Shown here: positions 51,885 through 59,854 of the stretch, piece by piece
Layout: every line of letters begins with the position of its first letter
Numbering within the stretch: the first letter of the stretch is position 1
Assembly: GCF_901709675.1 (NCBI RefSeq)
Contig: NC_051100.1
Span: 13,066,286 to 13,130,285 of the forward strand
Source: Syngnathus acus
Taxonomy: Eukaryota; Chordata; Actinopteri; Syngnathiformes; Syngnathidae
Direction of reading: 5' to 3'
DNA length: 64,000 nt
Position numbers and translations under genes: made by a program
The notes under the pieces: generated by a model
Database searches by the model: none
What the model saw: the letters and a program-made list of their open reading frames with translations, nothing else
What the model was told of the DNA's origin: nothing

Positions 51885-53949
51885 TAATAACACATTGATT
51901 ACCAGAAGACCATATTTTCTCAGTTTGAGCAAGAAGAAAGATGACGGCGACACAAGGGCCTAGCTCAAGTCACCTTGCAAAGCATGTCATCTAACAGTTC
52001 CCTCGCAAAAAAACTCAGACCTATGACATTTAGTGTTCTCGTAACGCTCCCTTCGGTAGCAGCCGTGGCTAACGTCTGCGGCTTGTTTACAGTGCGACTG
52101 TTTAAATCCTTGGAGCGGTTTTCCTTCACACTGCAAATCCCTCGTTAAGTAGAATCAGTAAGTCTTAAGTACAGAGTTGGACGACTTTGCCATCTCCCAC
52201 ACAAGCGCATCGCTGTTATCCAAACAACCTTCATGCGAGCTTTCAACACTGCTCAATGAGACTCAGAAGTTATCTCCACCATGCGGGATCACTTCCATGC
52301 GGAGAAGGATTATAGGGGGGGGCATTGGACTTTTACGGAGGCTCTCGGACGAACAAGACGAGCGACGACGTGCAAGGTATGGGCTCCACTCACCGATGAT
52401 GGGGGCCAGGCGGAAAATATCGGTCAAGCGACTGTTGACAGGCTGGTAGGGAGATTCCTCCAGAAAGTCGTTGCCTGCAACATGATAAAGACGCTCGCTT
52501 AGCAGACTCCTCATTACAAACATCACATGCAAGCATTCTGCCTCGGAAAAGATAAAAACACTGACTCGGGGTCCGACTGAGAGTCACTTGGGATATTTTG
52601 CTTTCAGTGAAAGTGTAACCACGATAACAAAACAAATGGGACGTCAAACGCTTTGTGTGGCGGGCTCCATCTAGTGTGGAAACTGAGAAGTGCAACAGAG
52701 TTGAGCTCAAGCTTCTTGTGCGGGCCATATTCAATTATGTTTTCAGAATTTGCTGCGGGCCAATAAAAACTGGCCCGCGGGCCGTAGTTTGGAGACCCCT
52801 GGCGTAACGTATAAGAGGTACTCAGCAGAAGGATGTGCAGGACAGACCTCGTGTGCATATTGGCGTGTTGTTTACGCGTGTCACGGGTATCCGGGTCAGT
52901 CGATAGCCACGGCGGCCCGCAGCCTCACGCTCGATTGGGCGGGTTGGCCAGCGGCGTCGCACGAGCGCTAGTCGTCTCGCAGGGACTGACGGAACAGAGT
53001 TTAGCGCCCCCCGCCCCCCTGACACACACGCACAGCTCGCTATCTCGCCTCTTCCTCGCTCAGCCTTTAAGCTGGCCAGTGCTGAGGGCCTTCAAGCTCC
53101 ATTATGTCCGCAGAAAGCGACTGCAGAGGTCAAAGTTCGTGTCGCCTTCGCAGGCGCGCATAAAAGGGGGCAGGAGGGGGTCGATTTTTGAGGGGAGGCT
53201 GACTGATCGGTCACGATTGCGCTGGACCACTCGTGGATGTGCAGCCCTGTGCTACTTTTGGACTTTGTTGCCTTTGACGAGGCAAATACGGCCTCAGCTG
53301 TAAAAATGACAGATTTTATTTATTTATTTAGATTTGATCTATTTTGACAAACATTTTTGTGCAGCTGCTTTTGTTTTGGGTTGTGTTTTTTGTCTTTCTA
53401 CAAAGCTGAGTTGAGTTACAAATCTGTTTAACTTCATGCTAAACCCTAATGGCAAAGACCACATGTGGGCTAACAAATAGCATCTGTGCTGCTGGTAATC
53501 TTTAAGCAACAAACAAAATATGGCGCGCAACACATGTAGACAGACGTTGTAACAATACTTGGCACAGTGAGGAGGTGAGTGTGAATCATGTCAACGAGTC
53601 ATGCTGATGTCACCTCCACTCCATACAGACGCATGAGAAGACACACCTTGTAAGGTCTGGTAGATGCCCCAGTAGATGCGCAGGCAGTTCTTCTCCTTTT
53701 TCATGCCCCTTTTGCAGCGGCAGTTGTAGAGCGGGCTCTGCTTTAGCGCGTCCACGGCGCTGCGGCACTCGTCCTGAGCGTCGCGGCGCGGCGCCCCGCT
53801 GAAGTTGCCCTCCTTGGCGGCGCCGGCGGCACACTGCCGCATGGTGCGATACTTGCTGCTGCATGACGCCTCCTTCAGGCACTGCTCGCTGGCCCGCACG
53901 CAGTCCGTGCGCGCCGCCCGTCCGCCCTCCTCGACCCCGTGCAGTCCAT
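26236..53949 (-). CDS. gfra1: gfra1, GDNF family receptor alpha-1 (nine exons; signal-peptide exon not found)
   Basis: GPI-anchored cell-surface co-receptor for GDNF. In vertebrates it binds GDNF and presents it to the RET tyrosine kinase (or signals through NCAM), acting in enteric neuron, kidney and motor neuron development. The coding exons, in transcript order, are 53,949-53,647, 52,474-52,394, 32,622-32,444, 31,812-31,640, 30,849-30,740, 29,588-29,454, 28,918-28,746, 27,110-27,063 and 26,388-26,236. All introns are GT-AG and phases join in frame (1,1,0,2,1,1,0,0), giving about 451 residues. Key words [48 protein letters not shown] and AFGNG match GFRA1 rather than GFRA2, 3 or 4. The gene lies head to head with ccdc172, as in human. 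The 5' exon with the signal peptide is missing from what I can recognise. Teleosts may have two copies; which one this is cannot be decided here. Confidence 0.95.
27063..27110 (-). CDS. gfra1: gfra1 small penultimate exon
   Basis: A 48-bp exon, acceptor TTGAACAG and donor GTG|GTGAGT, phase 0 at both ends. It encodes [16 protein letters not shown]; human has AQKLKSNVSGNTHLC at the same place. Contains an NSS glycosylation motif. Too short to appear as an open frame on its own, but the splice sites and homology are clear. Confidence 0.9.
28746..28918 (-). CDS. gfra1: gfra1 exon after D3 (linker to the membrane anchor)
   Basis: A 173-bp exon, acceptor GTCCGCAG and donor CTGCAG|GTGCGT. It starts [20 protein letters not shown], matching GFRA1, then runs into a low-complexity Thr/Ser/Asn/Arg-rich linker and ends FCGSLQ, where human ends CANLQ. 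Confidence 0.93.
29454..29588 (-). CDS. gfra1: gfra1 exon, domain D3
   Basis: A 135-bp exon, acceptor CTGGCAG and donor CTGC|GTGAGT, phase 1 at both ends. It encodes [20 protein letters not shown] and [20 protein letters not shown], the D3 cysteine cluster. A plus-strand frame of 212 codons runs across it and is only its antisense shadow. Confidence 0.95.
29966..30131. repeat. Two (TG)n arrays in one gfra1 intron
   Basis: (GT)26 at 29,966-30,018 and (GT)31 at 30,069-30,131, separated by 50 bp, within the 1151-bp intron 29,589-30,739. On the gfra1 sense strand these are CA repeats. Confidence 0.97.
30740..30849 (-). CDS. gfra1: gfra1 exon, D2-D3 junction
   Basis: A 110-bp exon, acceptor GTTTCAG and donor ATCG|GTGAGT. 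It encodes [20 protein letters not shown] then [17 protein letters not shown], strongly conserved in GFRA1. Confidence 0.95.
31228..31307. repeat. (TG)40 array in a gfra1 intron
   Basis: 80 bp of uninterrupted GT in the 790-bp intron 30,850-31,639; CA on the sense strand of gfra1. Confidence 0.97.
31640..31812 (-). CDS. gfra1: gfra1 exon, second part of D2
   Basis: A 173-bp exon, acceptor GGCGCCAG and donor TGCAG|GTGCGC. It encodes [14 protein letters not shown], then [18 protein letters not shown] and the end CRTNYICR. The arginine-rich RRRQ segment belongs to the D2 ligand/heparin-binding region. It appears two residues longer than human between CSC and ERRRQ. Confidence 0.95.
32444..32622 (-). 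CDS. gfra1: gfra1 exon, first part of D2
   Basis: A 179-bp exon, acceptor CATGGCCAG and donor GACAAG|GTGGCG. It encodes [28 protein letters not shown] and [16 protein letters not shown], the start of domain D2 that carries the main GDNF-binding surface. The exon's first bases are themselves GTGAGC, so the acceptor was placed by reading frame and homology. Confidence 0.94.
37197..37290. repeat. Compound (CA/CG)n microsatellite
   Basis: Interrupted CACACG/CACA array in the long gfra1 intron. Confidence 0.9.
38192..38794. mobile_element. TA-flanked non-autonomous DNA transposon, 603 bp
   Basis: The ends are CCGTATTTATTCCAATTATC and an inverse copy differing at 2 of 25 positions. TA flanks both sides (38,190-38,191 and 38,795-38,796). 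The words TAATTATCGCCC or close variants recur near both ends (about 38,206, 38,222, 38,278 on the left; 38,668, 38,718, 38,758 on the right). No protein is encoded. TA duplication suggests the Tc1/mariner-pogo group. Its CCGTATT tip is shared with the element at 62,083. Confidence 0.8.
39596..42225 (-). mobile_element. LINE of the L2/CR1 type, 5' truncated
   Basis: The element lies in the same orientation as gfra1. Its 3' end is CAATGACAATAAAGATC followed by a (TTCTA)n tail (TAGAA on the plus strand, 39,596-39,639), the microsatellite-tail ending of fish L2-type LINEs. Coding homology extends slightly upstream of the first ATG, to about 42,225 ([12 protein letters not shown]), after which the frame closes, so the 5' part of the endonuclease is lost. 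No target duplication was identified. Confidence 0.85.
39777..42164 (-). CDS. LINE ORF2: endonuclease (C-terminal part) and reverse transcriptase
   Basis: 795 codons without interruption from the first ATG. In order: the end of an apurinic-type endonuclease with GDFNHVD (residues 81-87) and the catalytic SDH (131-133); a spacer; then reverse transcriptase with PLPKK (397-401), FVDFSSAFN (palm motif A, 477-485), [12 protein letters not shown] (536-547) and the active-site FADD (566-569); and a cysteine-containing C-terminus. It copies its own RNA into DNA at a nicked target. The missing N-terminal part of the endonuclease makes this copy unlikely to move on its own, but the reverse transcriptase appears complete. 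Fish L2, Maui or Rex1 are possible family names; I cannot separate them. Confidence 0.92.
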   Translation of the reverse strand: MYVNNNWCTNMVTVDSHCCPDLEYVTIKCRPFYLPREFTVVMTTVVYIPPEANAKLAMGLLHGSISSQLSRYPDAVHIMAGDFNHVDLKAALPSFHQHVKCATRGVNTLDKVYSNIKLGYRAKQLPHMGQSDHMSLLLIPAYTTIRKSAPIITKNVKTWPDDASQQLQDRFDRTNWDIFEHRDLNVFTDSVLCYIKHCTDTVTVDKLIRIYPNQKPWMTREVLRLLEERDTALSLRSEDGALYSTARANLRRGIREAQLAYKKRIEDHLDSNNSKQVWQGVQHHTNYRTTIGAAEGDASLAEVLNTFFARFESEPPEGATSHPTDRSSFTLTVKEHEVRRTLRTINPRKAAGPDGVTGRVLKDCAEQLAGVFTKIFNQSLTESTVPSCLKSSTIVPLPKKRHITSLNDYRPVALTPVVMKCFEKLVRGHITALLFRGFDPHQFAYRANRSTEDAVATALHAALSHLEQPGSYVQMLFVDFSSAFNTILPHRLVDILEGLKLPHNTCRWIKSFLTGRSQRVKVGRHTSTPLSLGTGSPQGCVLSPLLYTLYTHACTPAHRSNTIVKFADDTTVVGLISKGDESAYRDEVVQLSEWCGENNLLLNTAKTQELVIDFRRKNKTDIPPLIINGVCVKRVSSFRYLGVHIEEDFTWGVNTSELLKKAQQRLYFLRVLRRHSITRRLLVSFYRCSIESTLTYCICVWYSSCTAAQRKKLQGVINTAQKIIGCPLPTLEDLHRTRCLKKTQNILKDTSHPGHSLFELLPSGRRYRLIRSRTSRFANSFYPTAVVTLNAAKRK
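47591..47660. repeat. 16-bp minisatellite, about 4.4 copies
   Basis: The unit GCCAGCCGGCGGTCCA repeats at 47,591, 47,607, 47,623 and 47,639 with one substitution in the first copy, then decays. GC-rich and nearly perfect, so recent. Confidence 0.95.
48083..48158. repeat. Perfect 38-bp tandem duplication
   Basis: The 38 bp at 48,083-48,120 (from CAAATTGACCGAG to TTTTTGAGG) is repeated immediately at 48,121-48,158 without a difference. Confidence 0.97.
48711..48985 (-). repeat. LINE 3' fragment with (TTTG)n tail
   Basis: Read on the minus strand the fragment ends ATGTTCGAAATAAA and continues into a (CAAA)n tail (TTTG on plus, about 48,711-48,752). A second fragment with the same ending, ATGTTCGAAATAAA, lies at 60,720-60,872 on the plus strand with a different tail. 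Probably a CR1/Rex1-type LINE. Confidence 0.65.
51789..51883. repeat. (CA)n microsatellite with interruptions
   Basis: CACACG, CACAAA and CTCTCT interruptions give way to pure CA to 51,883, in the gfra1 long intron, about 500 bp from the exon at 52,394. Confidence 0.93.
52394..52474 (-). CDS. gfra1: gfra1 exon linking D1 and D2
   Basis: An 81-bp exon, acceptor GTTGCAG and donor ATCG|GTGAGT, phase 1 at both ends. It encodes [20 protein letters not shown], the linker before D2. In mammals the next exon is an optional 15-bp exon encoding DVFQQ (the GFRA1a/b difference); here phase 1 to phase 1 joining to 32,622 directly gives the shorter form. Confidence 0.95.
52656..52801. repeat. hAT MITE remnant in a gfra1 intron
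   Basis: The right end reads GGGCCGTAGTTTGGAGACCC followed by CTG, a common fish hAT MITE terminus with paired GCGGGCC words inside. The left CAGGGG end was not found; it is probably truncated or eroded. Confidence 0.5.
53647..53949 (-). CDS. gfra1: gfra1 exon encoding domain D1
   Basis: A 303-bp exon, acceptor CTTTCCAG and donor CAAG|GTGTGT, entering and leaving in phase 1. It encodes the first cysteine-rich domain, with eight cysteines in the GFRA1 spacing: TDCV, EQCL, ASCS, RQCA, DECR, YNCRCKR, KNCL. One N-glycosylation motif (NFS) is visible. D1 is the least conserved domain and stabilises the ligand complex. The conserved end reads [13 protein letters not shown]. Confidence 0.95.
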
Positions 53950-56427
53950 CTGGAAAGGTCAAGGGGCACCCATATTAGAAACAGTATTCATCAAAGCAGA
54001 GCCATTATGTCATTTTTGGTCTTGCGAAATTCTGTGAGGAAATGCTGTCTGCATAAAAAGGTTTGAAATTGCCTACAGGTGCCACAAGAGATTGGCAATC
54101 CATTTGTTTTCCAATCGAGAAAGGTACTGTATGACCGAACTTCGCGGACCCCCTACCCTTATTTTGAATAATGTTTTGGCACAAAGATGAACCAAATGGT
54201 CCCAAAGCAGTTCGAGGTGCAACGATTGCAACTATTTTGATGATCGATGACTCGTTTAGCAACAATTTTCGCAATTTCAGCCTCTCAACAGTACATATTG
54301 TCCGGGTTGTCTGGTCCTCCATAAAAGCAGACTGATTATATTTGTGTTTCAGCTAAATAAGACATTTGCAAACATCTGCTTCTACTTTGGAAAACAATGA
54401 CGAACATTTTTTTTCCCAATTTTCTGACCGACCAATGCTATATCACAATATATCATTATTTTGTTTGGGACAAAACATTCATTTCATCATGTTGTTTTAT
54501 CTATAACTATACTTTTTTTAAAACGATTGTTTCTGATATTCTGGTTAGATGATTTAGCAAAATAAAAGCTTCAAAGTATTTGGAACAATACATAGTAACA
54601 TTAACAGCATTATCTGTACCAAACTAGAGTAGACAAGTACATCTGCTATGTTGGTTTATTTTTTCTATAGCTACATGAAAGCATCAAAACATTATAAGAA
54701 GCACTTCTCAAAATGCTACATCATAGTGTCGTTAAGCTTGTTTTAATAATACATTTTGTGACCAAATGTTGCCATCGCCGTGGATTGTTATCTAGAACAA
54801 CACATTGACCGTTTTTGATATTTTGGTTCTAACATAAAGGCTGAACGCATTGATGTTTTTTATCATTGTATCGTATTGCCACTTTGGTTTGGGAAACAAA
54901 TTCAACATTGTCATGGATCATTTTCTCGAACAGCACGTTTTGTATCAAGTCTTGTGATTGTGGTATGGTGCTTATCTTGTTTAGCAACACGAAAGGATGA
55001 AACATTAGACAGATTTTTGAGTAGCAGCAAAGACGATGATGCAGCTTTTGGCAGCAGCTTCTTGGAGTTGAATTGCTTTACGCTTTGTGCACGCTTTCCT
55101 ATCAAACACTCAAAATTACATTGTAATTATTCAAAGCTCTATGAAGTAAAGTTGATCGTCCTGACAAGGCAAATTTGCTCCCGGCTGACTTTCTCTTTCT
55201 GACATCGCAGTTTGGACTTCGGAGGAACCGTGGGCTCTGCTCAAGCCCGAACCCGCCAGGCTTCACCCTCACAGCCAAGACAAGAAATACAAATGAGCCC
55301 GAAAAGAAAAAGGTGGACGTGTACCTAAAAGAGGCAAAAGAAGACAGAATCCAGCGAGCATCATCCTCTCCTCACGCTTGACGATAAACAGCTTCGTTGG
55401 AAAAAAATGCGCAAAGTTGGGCTCACTTTAAATCCACGGGAAGGAATTCCATTGCCACGCAAACAAAAGCAACAAGAAAATAAATTCCCTTTTGACGCGT
55501 TGGAAATAAGTCCGGCTGGAAAAGCTTTGCGAGTTCAATTGTGCTCGTCCGGCGGGATGCTCGCGTCTGCCCGAGTGGCGCATTGAGCGGCAAGCAGCAA
55601 GAGCGCACCAGCTTCCCCCTCAAGTGCGCGACCACCAATGCATGCAGCGCACACAAGAACAAGAACAATAAGAAGGATGTTCAAGAGAAGCAGCAGCCTG
55701 AGAACCGCAAGAACAGCTGCCAGCCTGCTCGCCGTGACCGTGTTACGAGCACACGTACATATTTATCTTTAATGAGCACCGCGGCCCCAGCGCGCGCGTA
55801 ATGAAAATAACCCGGCGATCTGTTTGCCCCCACCCCTTTTCAAAGTATAATTTCTGCACTCGAAAGGATCATTCGGAGCATTTATGAAATGTTTCAACAA
55901 GTTTAATCCCCAGCACCGATCTCATTTACGCGTCTATTCAAACAAAAACTAAACACACAGCAGAGTTATATTTGTGAAAAGTCTTGCAAGTTGCGATGCT
56001 ATTTTGGTAGCCATTGGACATCTGTCAGCGGCATGTTGATTATATATATTACAAACCATCAAGGCACGCACGCACGCACGCACGCACACACACACGCGCG
56101 TGCACACACACACACACACACACTGAAGACATCCTATCCTTCACATGATATAGGATGCATAACAAGGCCAAATATACGTATGCATATGGAATATAAGGAC
56201 TGCACAATAAACGCGTCCAAAGGGGTTCGTAACATGGTGGACACTGGCGCCATCTGTCCAGTATTTTAGGTAAAGCACACAGACGAGACCTCATCGTGTC
56301 TTATTCATTCATAGGCGAGGTTAAAAAAACGAATGAATGTGATACGAACGAACGAACAATGAATATGATCACAAGAAATAAAATAACGCAAAGGCATTTA
56401 AATTTCGAATTGAAATATCCAACTATC
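53950..56427. other. Sequence upstream of the gfra1 D1 exon; first exon not located
   Basis: The exon carrying the gfra1 start codon and signal peptide should lie upstream of 53,949 on the minus strand and was not identified. Contents: a degenerate region with GTGCAACGATTG-type words near 54,205-54,290, AT-rich sequence at 54,350-54,900, GC-rich sequence at 55,500-55,800, and a CACG/CA microsatellite at about 56,064-56,122. Confidence 0.5.
56064..56122. repeat. (CACG)n / (CA)n microsatellite
   Basis: Starts with about five GCAC units, then CACACACGCGCG and pure CA. Confidence 0.93.
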
Positions 56428-56435
56428 TACTAGTC

Positions 56436-56771
56436 CAGGGGCTTTCAACTGGTTTTGTCCAAGGGACCACCATTACAACCAAGAAGCAACTCGGGGACCA
56501 CTACTCTGGCGAAATATTATTTTATTTTGCGCCGAAGGAGGATAGACCTATACAGGCTACCAGTATGTTTATTTTGGGAGTCTCAGCTACATTTGGCATA
56601 ATTTGGATGGGTAAATGATCTATAAAATTAACTGGAAAATAAATGATCCCTAAATAATAAATAAATCTTATTTAAAAATTTAATACAATTATTTTCTATT
56701 TTCTATTTCGCGGACTAGCTGCAATACCGCCACGGACCACTAAAGGGCCGCGGACCGGTTGCCAAAACCTG
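56436..56771. mobile_element. hAT-type MITE, 336 bp, with perfect 8-bp target duplication
   Basis: Left end CAGGGGCTTTCAACTGG and right end CCGGTTGCCAAAACCTG. TACTAGTC flanks it at 56,428-56,435 and 56,772-56,779. No protein coding. Confidence 0.92.
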
Positions 56772-57384
56772 TACTAGTCGATGATAAACGTACATATATA
56801 TGCGTAAAATATGTACAAATATGACCTTTTTTTATTAGTTCTAGTACACTTAATAATTTGTGATTTAATAAGGTCATAAATTGATATTCTAAATTAATGC
56901 AAATATGACATGACTCTTGGATGTTATTTCTTGTCAGGCGATTGCCCACCATTTATTCATATAGTGTTAAGATAAAGCCTAATTGTATTTGTGTACTCTG
57001 ATGCTGAGACAGATATAATACTGCTGTTCAGGTGCAGTGATTTGTTTGACATGAGGGGAGCGCAAATGTACCTAATAGAAGTTGAGAAACCTTCATTTAT
57101 GGTATTAAGGTCACACCCACCTGAAATGTGATATGTTGAGCAGTTGTTAGTTCTATTTCCTCTCTCCATCCCAACCGATGATGCAACAAATGCATGTTTA
57201 CATAGTTCCAAATAAAGTGGCTAAGAAGAGCCCAAAAGAAGTCTTTGTCTCAACGCACTCTTTCTTCGAGTCACACGGTACAACGCTGCGTAGCTCAAGA
57301 TATAGTTTATTAAATAAAGGTTAAAAATGGTATTTACATGCATTTATAGCGCATTAAAGGTGAGTACCTGAGTTTGCCTTAGAC

Positions 57385-57653
57385 CAGGGGTGTCAAGCTT
57401 TCGGAGGGCCATTATGAAATGCATGAGCACCTCATATTATATACAGTAAAAGCTACAAAACAAACTGACAAATAACTCGTTTTCAAATCAGATGAGTAAA
57501 AACTGGTCAAATATTAAAAATAAAGATATTAAAAGTGATGACAATTTGCAATTCTAGTAATGACACGAATTTGATGCACAATTTGTCTTCGCGGGCCACA
57601 TAAAATGACGTGGCGGGCCGTATCTGGCCCCCGGGCCTTGAGTTTGACACCTG
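57385..57653. mobile_element. hAT-type MITE, 269 bp, related to the one at 9,994
   Basis: Left end CAGGGGTGTCAAG and right end TTGAGTTTGACACCTG, with GGGCC-rich words inside. A perfect 10-bp direct repeat, TGCCTTAGAC, directly abuts both ends (57,375-57,384 and 57,654-57,663), two bases longer than the usual hAT duplication. Confidence 0.85.
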
Positions 57654-58139
57654 TGCCTTAGACAGTCATAAAACATTAAATGCGCCACAAACCTAGTCTC
57701 CTCCCCAAAAGTCCACGATGCATCATAAACATTACAAAAAACAAGAACAAGAATTACAATAACATAAACGGTAACAACAACCCTTTTAACAAACTTATAA
57801 ATATATATATTTTTTATTAAGCTTCAATAACATACACAACCAAGTTCTGACAGGAACACAACACAACACAAAGTAATACACAACAATATACCAGAGCCCA
57901 AAAAAACAACAACAATCAAGTAAACACACGGCAATGTCAGCAACGGCAACTCTCACATTTTTTTCTATATCACAACATCCCGTGGAAGCTACCCATATAG
58001 AGGCTTTGCAGTCACGTGGTTTTATCACGTGATTTTGTGTTATGCCGCCATCTTGGCGGTCAACTCGTCAGCTCGTTCCTACGTGTTTGTATAGATTGTC
58101 TGATTTCTGCGCTACGTTTTCACCGATTTCATCCGAATT

Positions 58140-58454
58140 ATGGCTGATTTGCTATCCAACGAAGTTGGGCATTTGGATGAAGAATCCAAGAAACGTTACA
58201 GAGAGAAGTTGAACCTTGTTGGCACAACGGATCCGTATCTTTTACCGAGAAGCATGCTAAAATCGCCTGAGCATTTTGCAACAGCCGACCTGCCTGAACT
58301 CTCATATCCAGATATTTATAATTACCTCGTCGATTCACCATCTCCGTACACTGGAAAGGACCTTAAGGCATACAAGAGTCTGGATGCCTACAAGTATTTT
58401 ACAGCAGGTTTTGTGCATGATGGGCTGATATGGCAGATTCCAAACAAGAAATAA
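58140..58454 (+). pseudogene. N-terminal part of the partner protein of an ISL2EU-like element
   Basis: The 104-codon frame begins MADLLSNEVGHLDEESKK and contains SPYTGKDLKAYKSLDAYKYF, a segment I associate from memory with transposon proteins carrying a YqaJ-type nuclease domain. The nuclease itself is absent; the frame stops soon after FVHDGLIWQIPNKK. The ATG lies about 140 bp inside the left terminal repeat, consistent with a natural start. A large internal deletion best explains the loss. Confidence 0.6.
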
Positions 58455-58455
58455 A

Positions 58456-58602
58456 TCCGAGAACTGCAGCATCAAAGCATTCCACATGAAATGTCTTGGC
58501 ATAAAACGAGTCCCACAACGATGGTTTTGCCCTAACTGTAAGAAGTTGGAAGTAAAACAGAAAAATGTGAAACCACTGTCATCAGATGACAATAAAGAGT
58601 AA
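58456..58602 (+). pseudogene. C-terminal half of a PHD-type zinc finger (ISL2EU-like partner protein)
   Basis: In a frame different from the preceding fragment, this reads ENCSIKAFHMKC...RWFCPNCKK. The pattern Cys, His-x2-Cys, then Trp-Phe-Cys-x2-Cys is the second half of a PHD finger. The first half is gone. The last 11 codons (58,567-58,599) are foreign to this protein: they are an antisense copy of transposase codons present at 58,750-58,782. Confidence 0.6.
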
Positions 58603-58676
58603 GAAGTTGGAAGTAAAACATAAAAAGTTGTTTCTTTCCTGGTATTTATTACAGAAAAAATATGGATGCAACATCA

Positions 58677-58898
58677 TTACTCAAATGGTACAATTGGGTC
58701 GGATAAATTTATAAGTGCGCATGACACTTGTACAATTTTATCTAATGTAGTGAAACCACTGTCATCAGATGACAACAAAGAGATGGGTATGATATTTTCC
58801 ATCATAGTATACTTTTGTCTTGCGAGTCCAATAACTCTCTCTACATGGACACGGACAGCAGCTAATCCTCTGGTGCCCTCAACATCTAGTGGATTAAG
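58677..58898 (-). pseudogene. C-terminal end of a DDE (DDE_Tnp_4-like) transposase
   Basis: A 74-codon minus-strand segment with natural stop. It contains VRVHVERVIGLARQKYT, where the E of HVER is the family's catalytic glutamate, then PISLLSSDDSGFTTLDK and the end DPIVPFE. The two catalytic aspartates would lie in the deleted middle. An acceptor-like TGACAG precedes it at 58,899-58,904, only about 30 bp from the THAP exon donor, so the intron between has been almost entirely lost. Confidence 0.75.
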
Positions 58899-58928
58899 CT
58901 GTCAGGGGTGAATAGTTTGTTTACATAC

Positions 58929-59106
58929 CTGATATGAAGTGCTCATTGCATATCCTCGTGTAAATCGTAGGTTTCCATTGTTCACGACGAATCGCCGCGA
59001 TCCATTTATCACGTTTTTTCATGTTCGCCGGAAATCTATAGAAGCTAAGATTTTGTTTATCGCCTCGTCTATTGTTACATCCAACAGCACAGCAGGTATC
59101 CGGCAT
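58929..59106 (-). pseudogene. THAP zinc finger exon of an ISL2EU-like transposase
   Basis: From ATG at 59,106: MPDTCCAVGCNNRRGDKQN, then FYRFPANMKKRDKWIAAIRR and CNEHFISG. This is the C2CH pattern of a THAP domain (C-x-C pair, conserved W, C-x2-H) with the FYRFP and EHF motifs. The DNA-binding domain appears nearly whole. It ends at a good donor (TCAG|GTATGT, phase 1). It binds the transposon ends in active relatives; here it has lost its catalytic domain. Confidence 0.85.
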
Positions 59107-59457
59107 TTTTAAGCTCAAATAGCAGCAAGAAACAAGAAACAACAAGAAAGCGTGTGTGTGAGTCGTTGACCGGCACTGAAAAGTTGACCGCCAAGATGGC
59201 CGCCAAGCTAATGTGGGTAGCTTGATGACGTCAGCTGCAAAGCCTCTATACACCAAACAATACAACTAAACAACTCCGCCCCCCCTCCCCCAACTTATAT
59301 TTTTAATAAATCAAAAATTATATATAATAACAATTGGCTCGGGCAATTCACACATTTCTTTCTATAATACAACACCTCGTAAGCACAGAACATTAATATC
59401 AAACAATTACAACAAAACAAACTACACAAAAAATAAGCAAAATTAACGACAACTGAA

Positions 59458-59486
59458 CAGATATTAAGATGTGATATAGACAGTTT
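59458..59486 (-). repeat. 29-bp perfect inverted match to 62,278-62,306
   Basis: The minus strand here reads AAACTGTCTATATCACATCT and on to TTAATATCTG, identical to the plus strand at 62,278-62,306 inside the transposon at 62,083. Probably a shared transposon-derived piece. Confidence 0.85.
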
Positions 59487-59854
59487 AACACACATTATTT
59501 TATACTACAACTTCTCGTAGAGACAGAACATAATGGCAAGGTACACAGAATTAAATTTATAAACTTCAGGCAGTAATATTGATTAATTATTGTGTAGCGT
59601 CTCCTGTCAACAGAAGGAACGGGACATTATTTGGCAGGAAGTTCCTGTGCCACGACGTGCAGAGTAGCCATTAAATGGCAATAAAAGAAACTCCGGCGGC
59701 GGCGCGGGTGAGTCATGTCACTCAATTAACGAAACTAAAGTGAAAACGGGGCCTAAAATTCACCGACCTTGAGTCTTAACGAGGTTTTAGTGATGACTCA
59801 GTGGCTGTAAATGGCCTAGATCCTTTAAAAAGACAAATGGCAGGTGTTGTGAGT

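Larger units (their letters stand above)
32623..52393 (-). other. gfra1: gfra1 long intron (about 19.8 kb)
   Basis: This intron separates the D1-D2 linker exon from the D2 exon. In mammals the alternative 15-bp exon lies here. Contents: a G-run at about 33,276-33,291, microsatellites (34,114-34,203; 37,197-37,290; 42,316-42,354; 45,221-45,258; 51,789-51,883), a GCTA-rich degenerate tract (36,600-36,960), a TA-flanked transposon (38,192), an L2/CR1-type LINE (39,596), a 16-bp minisatellite (47,591), a 38-bp direct repeat (48,083) and a LINE tail (48,711). No nested host gene was recognised. Confidence 0.85.
57998..59248. mobile_element. ISL2EU-like DNA transposon, about 1.25 kb, internally deleted
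   Basis: The terminal inverted repeats begin GAGGCTTTGCAG at 58,000 and end with CTGCAAAGCCTC at 59,246. TATA lies outside each end, so the exact boundary and duplication (TA or TATA) are ambiguous. A second inverted block (CGCCATCTTGGCGGTCAAC near 58,046 and its inverse near 59,183) lies inside. Coding fragments on both strands converge: a THAP finger plus the C-terminal end of a DDE transposase on minus, and the start of a second protein plus half a PHD finger on plus. Two converging genes (transposase and YqaJ-type nuclease) are known from ISL2EU-type elements. The family assignment rests on gene content and is tentative. Confidence 0.75.
57800..59560. repeat. Degenerate AT-rich repeat around the ISL2EU-like element
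   Basis: Three related segments (about 57,945-57,985, 59,350-59,400, 59,488-59,540) share CACA..TTTCTAT.ATA.AACA and CTCGTA-like words. The transposon sits between the first and second. The family is not recognised. Confidence 0.4.
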
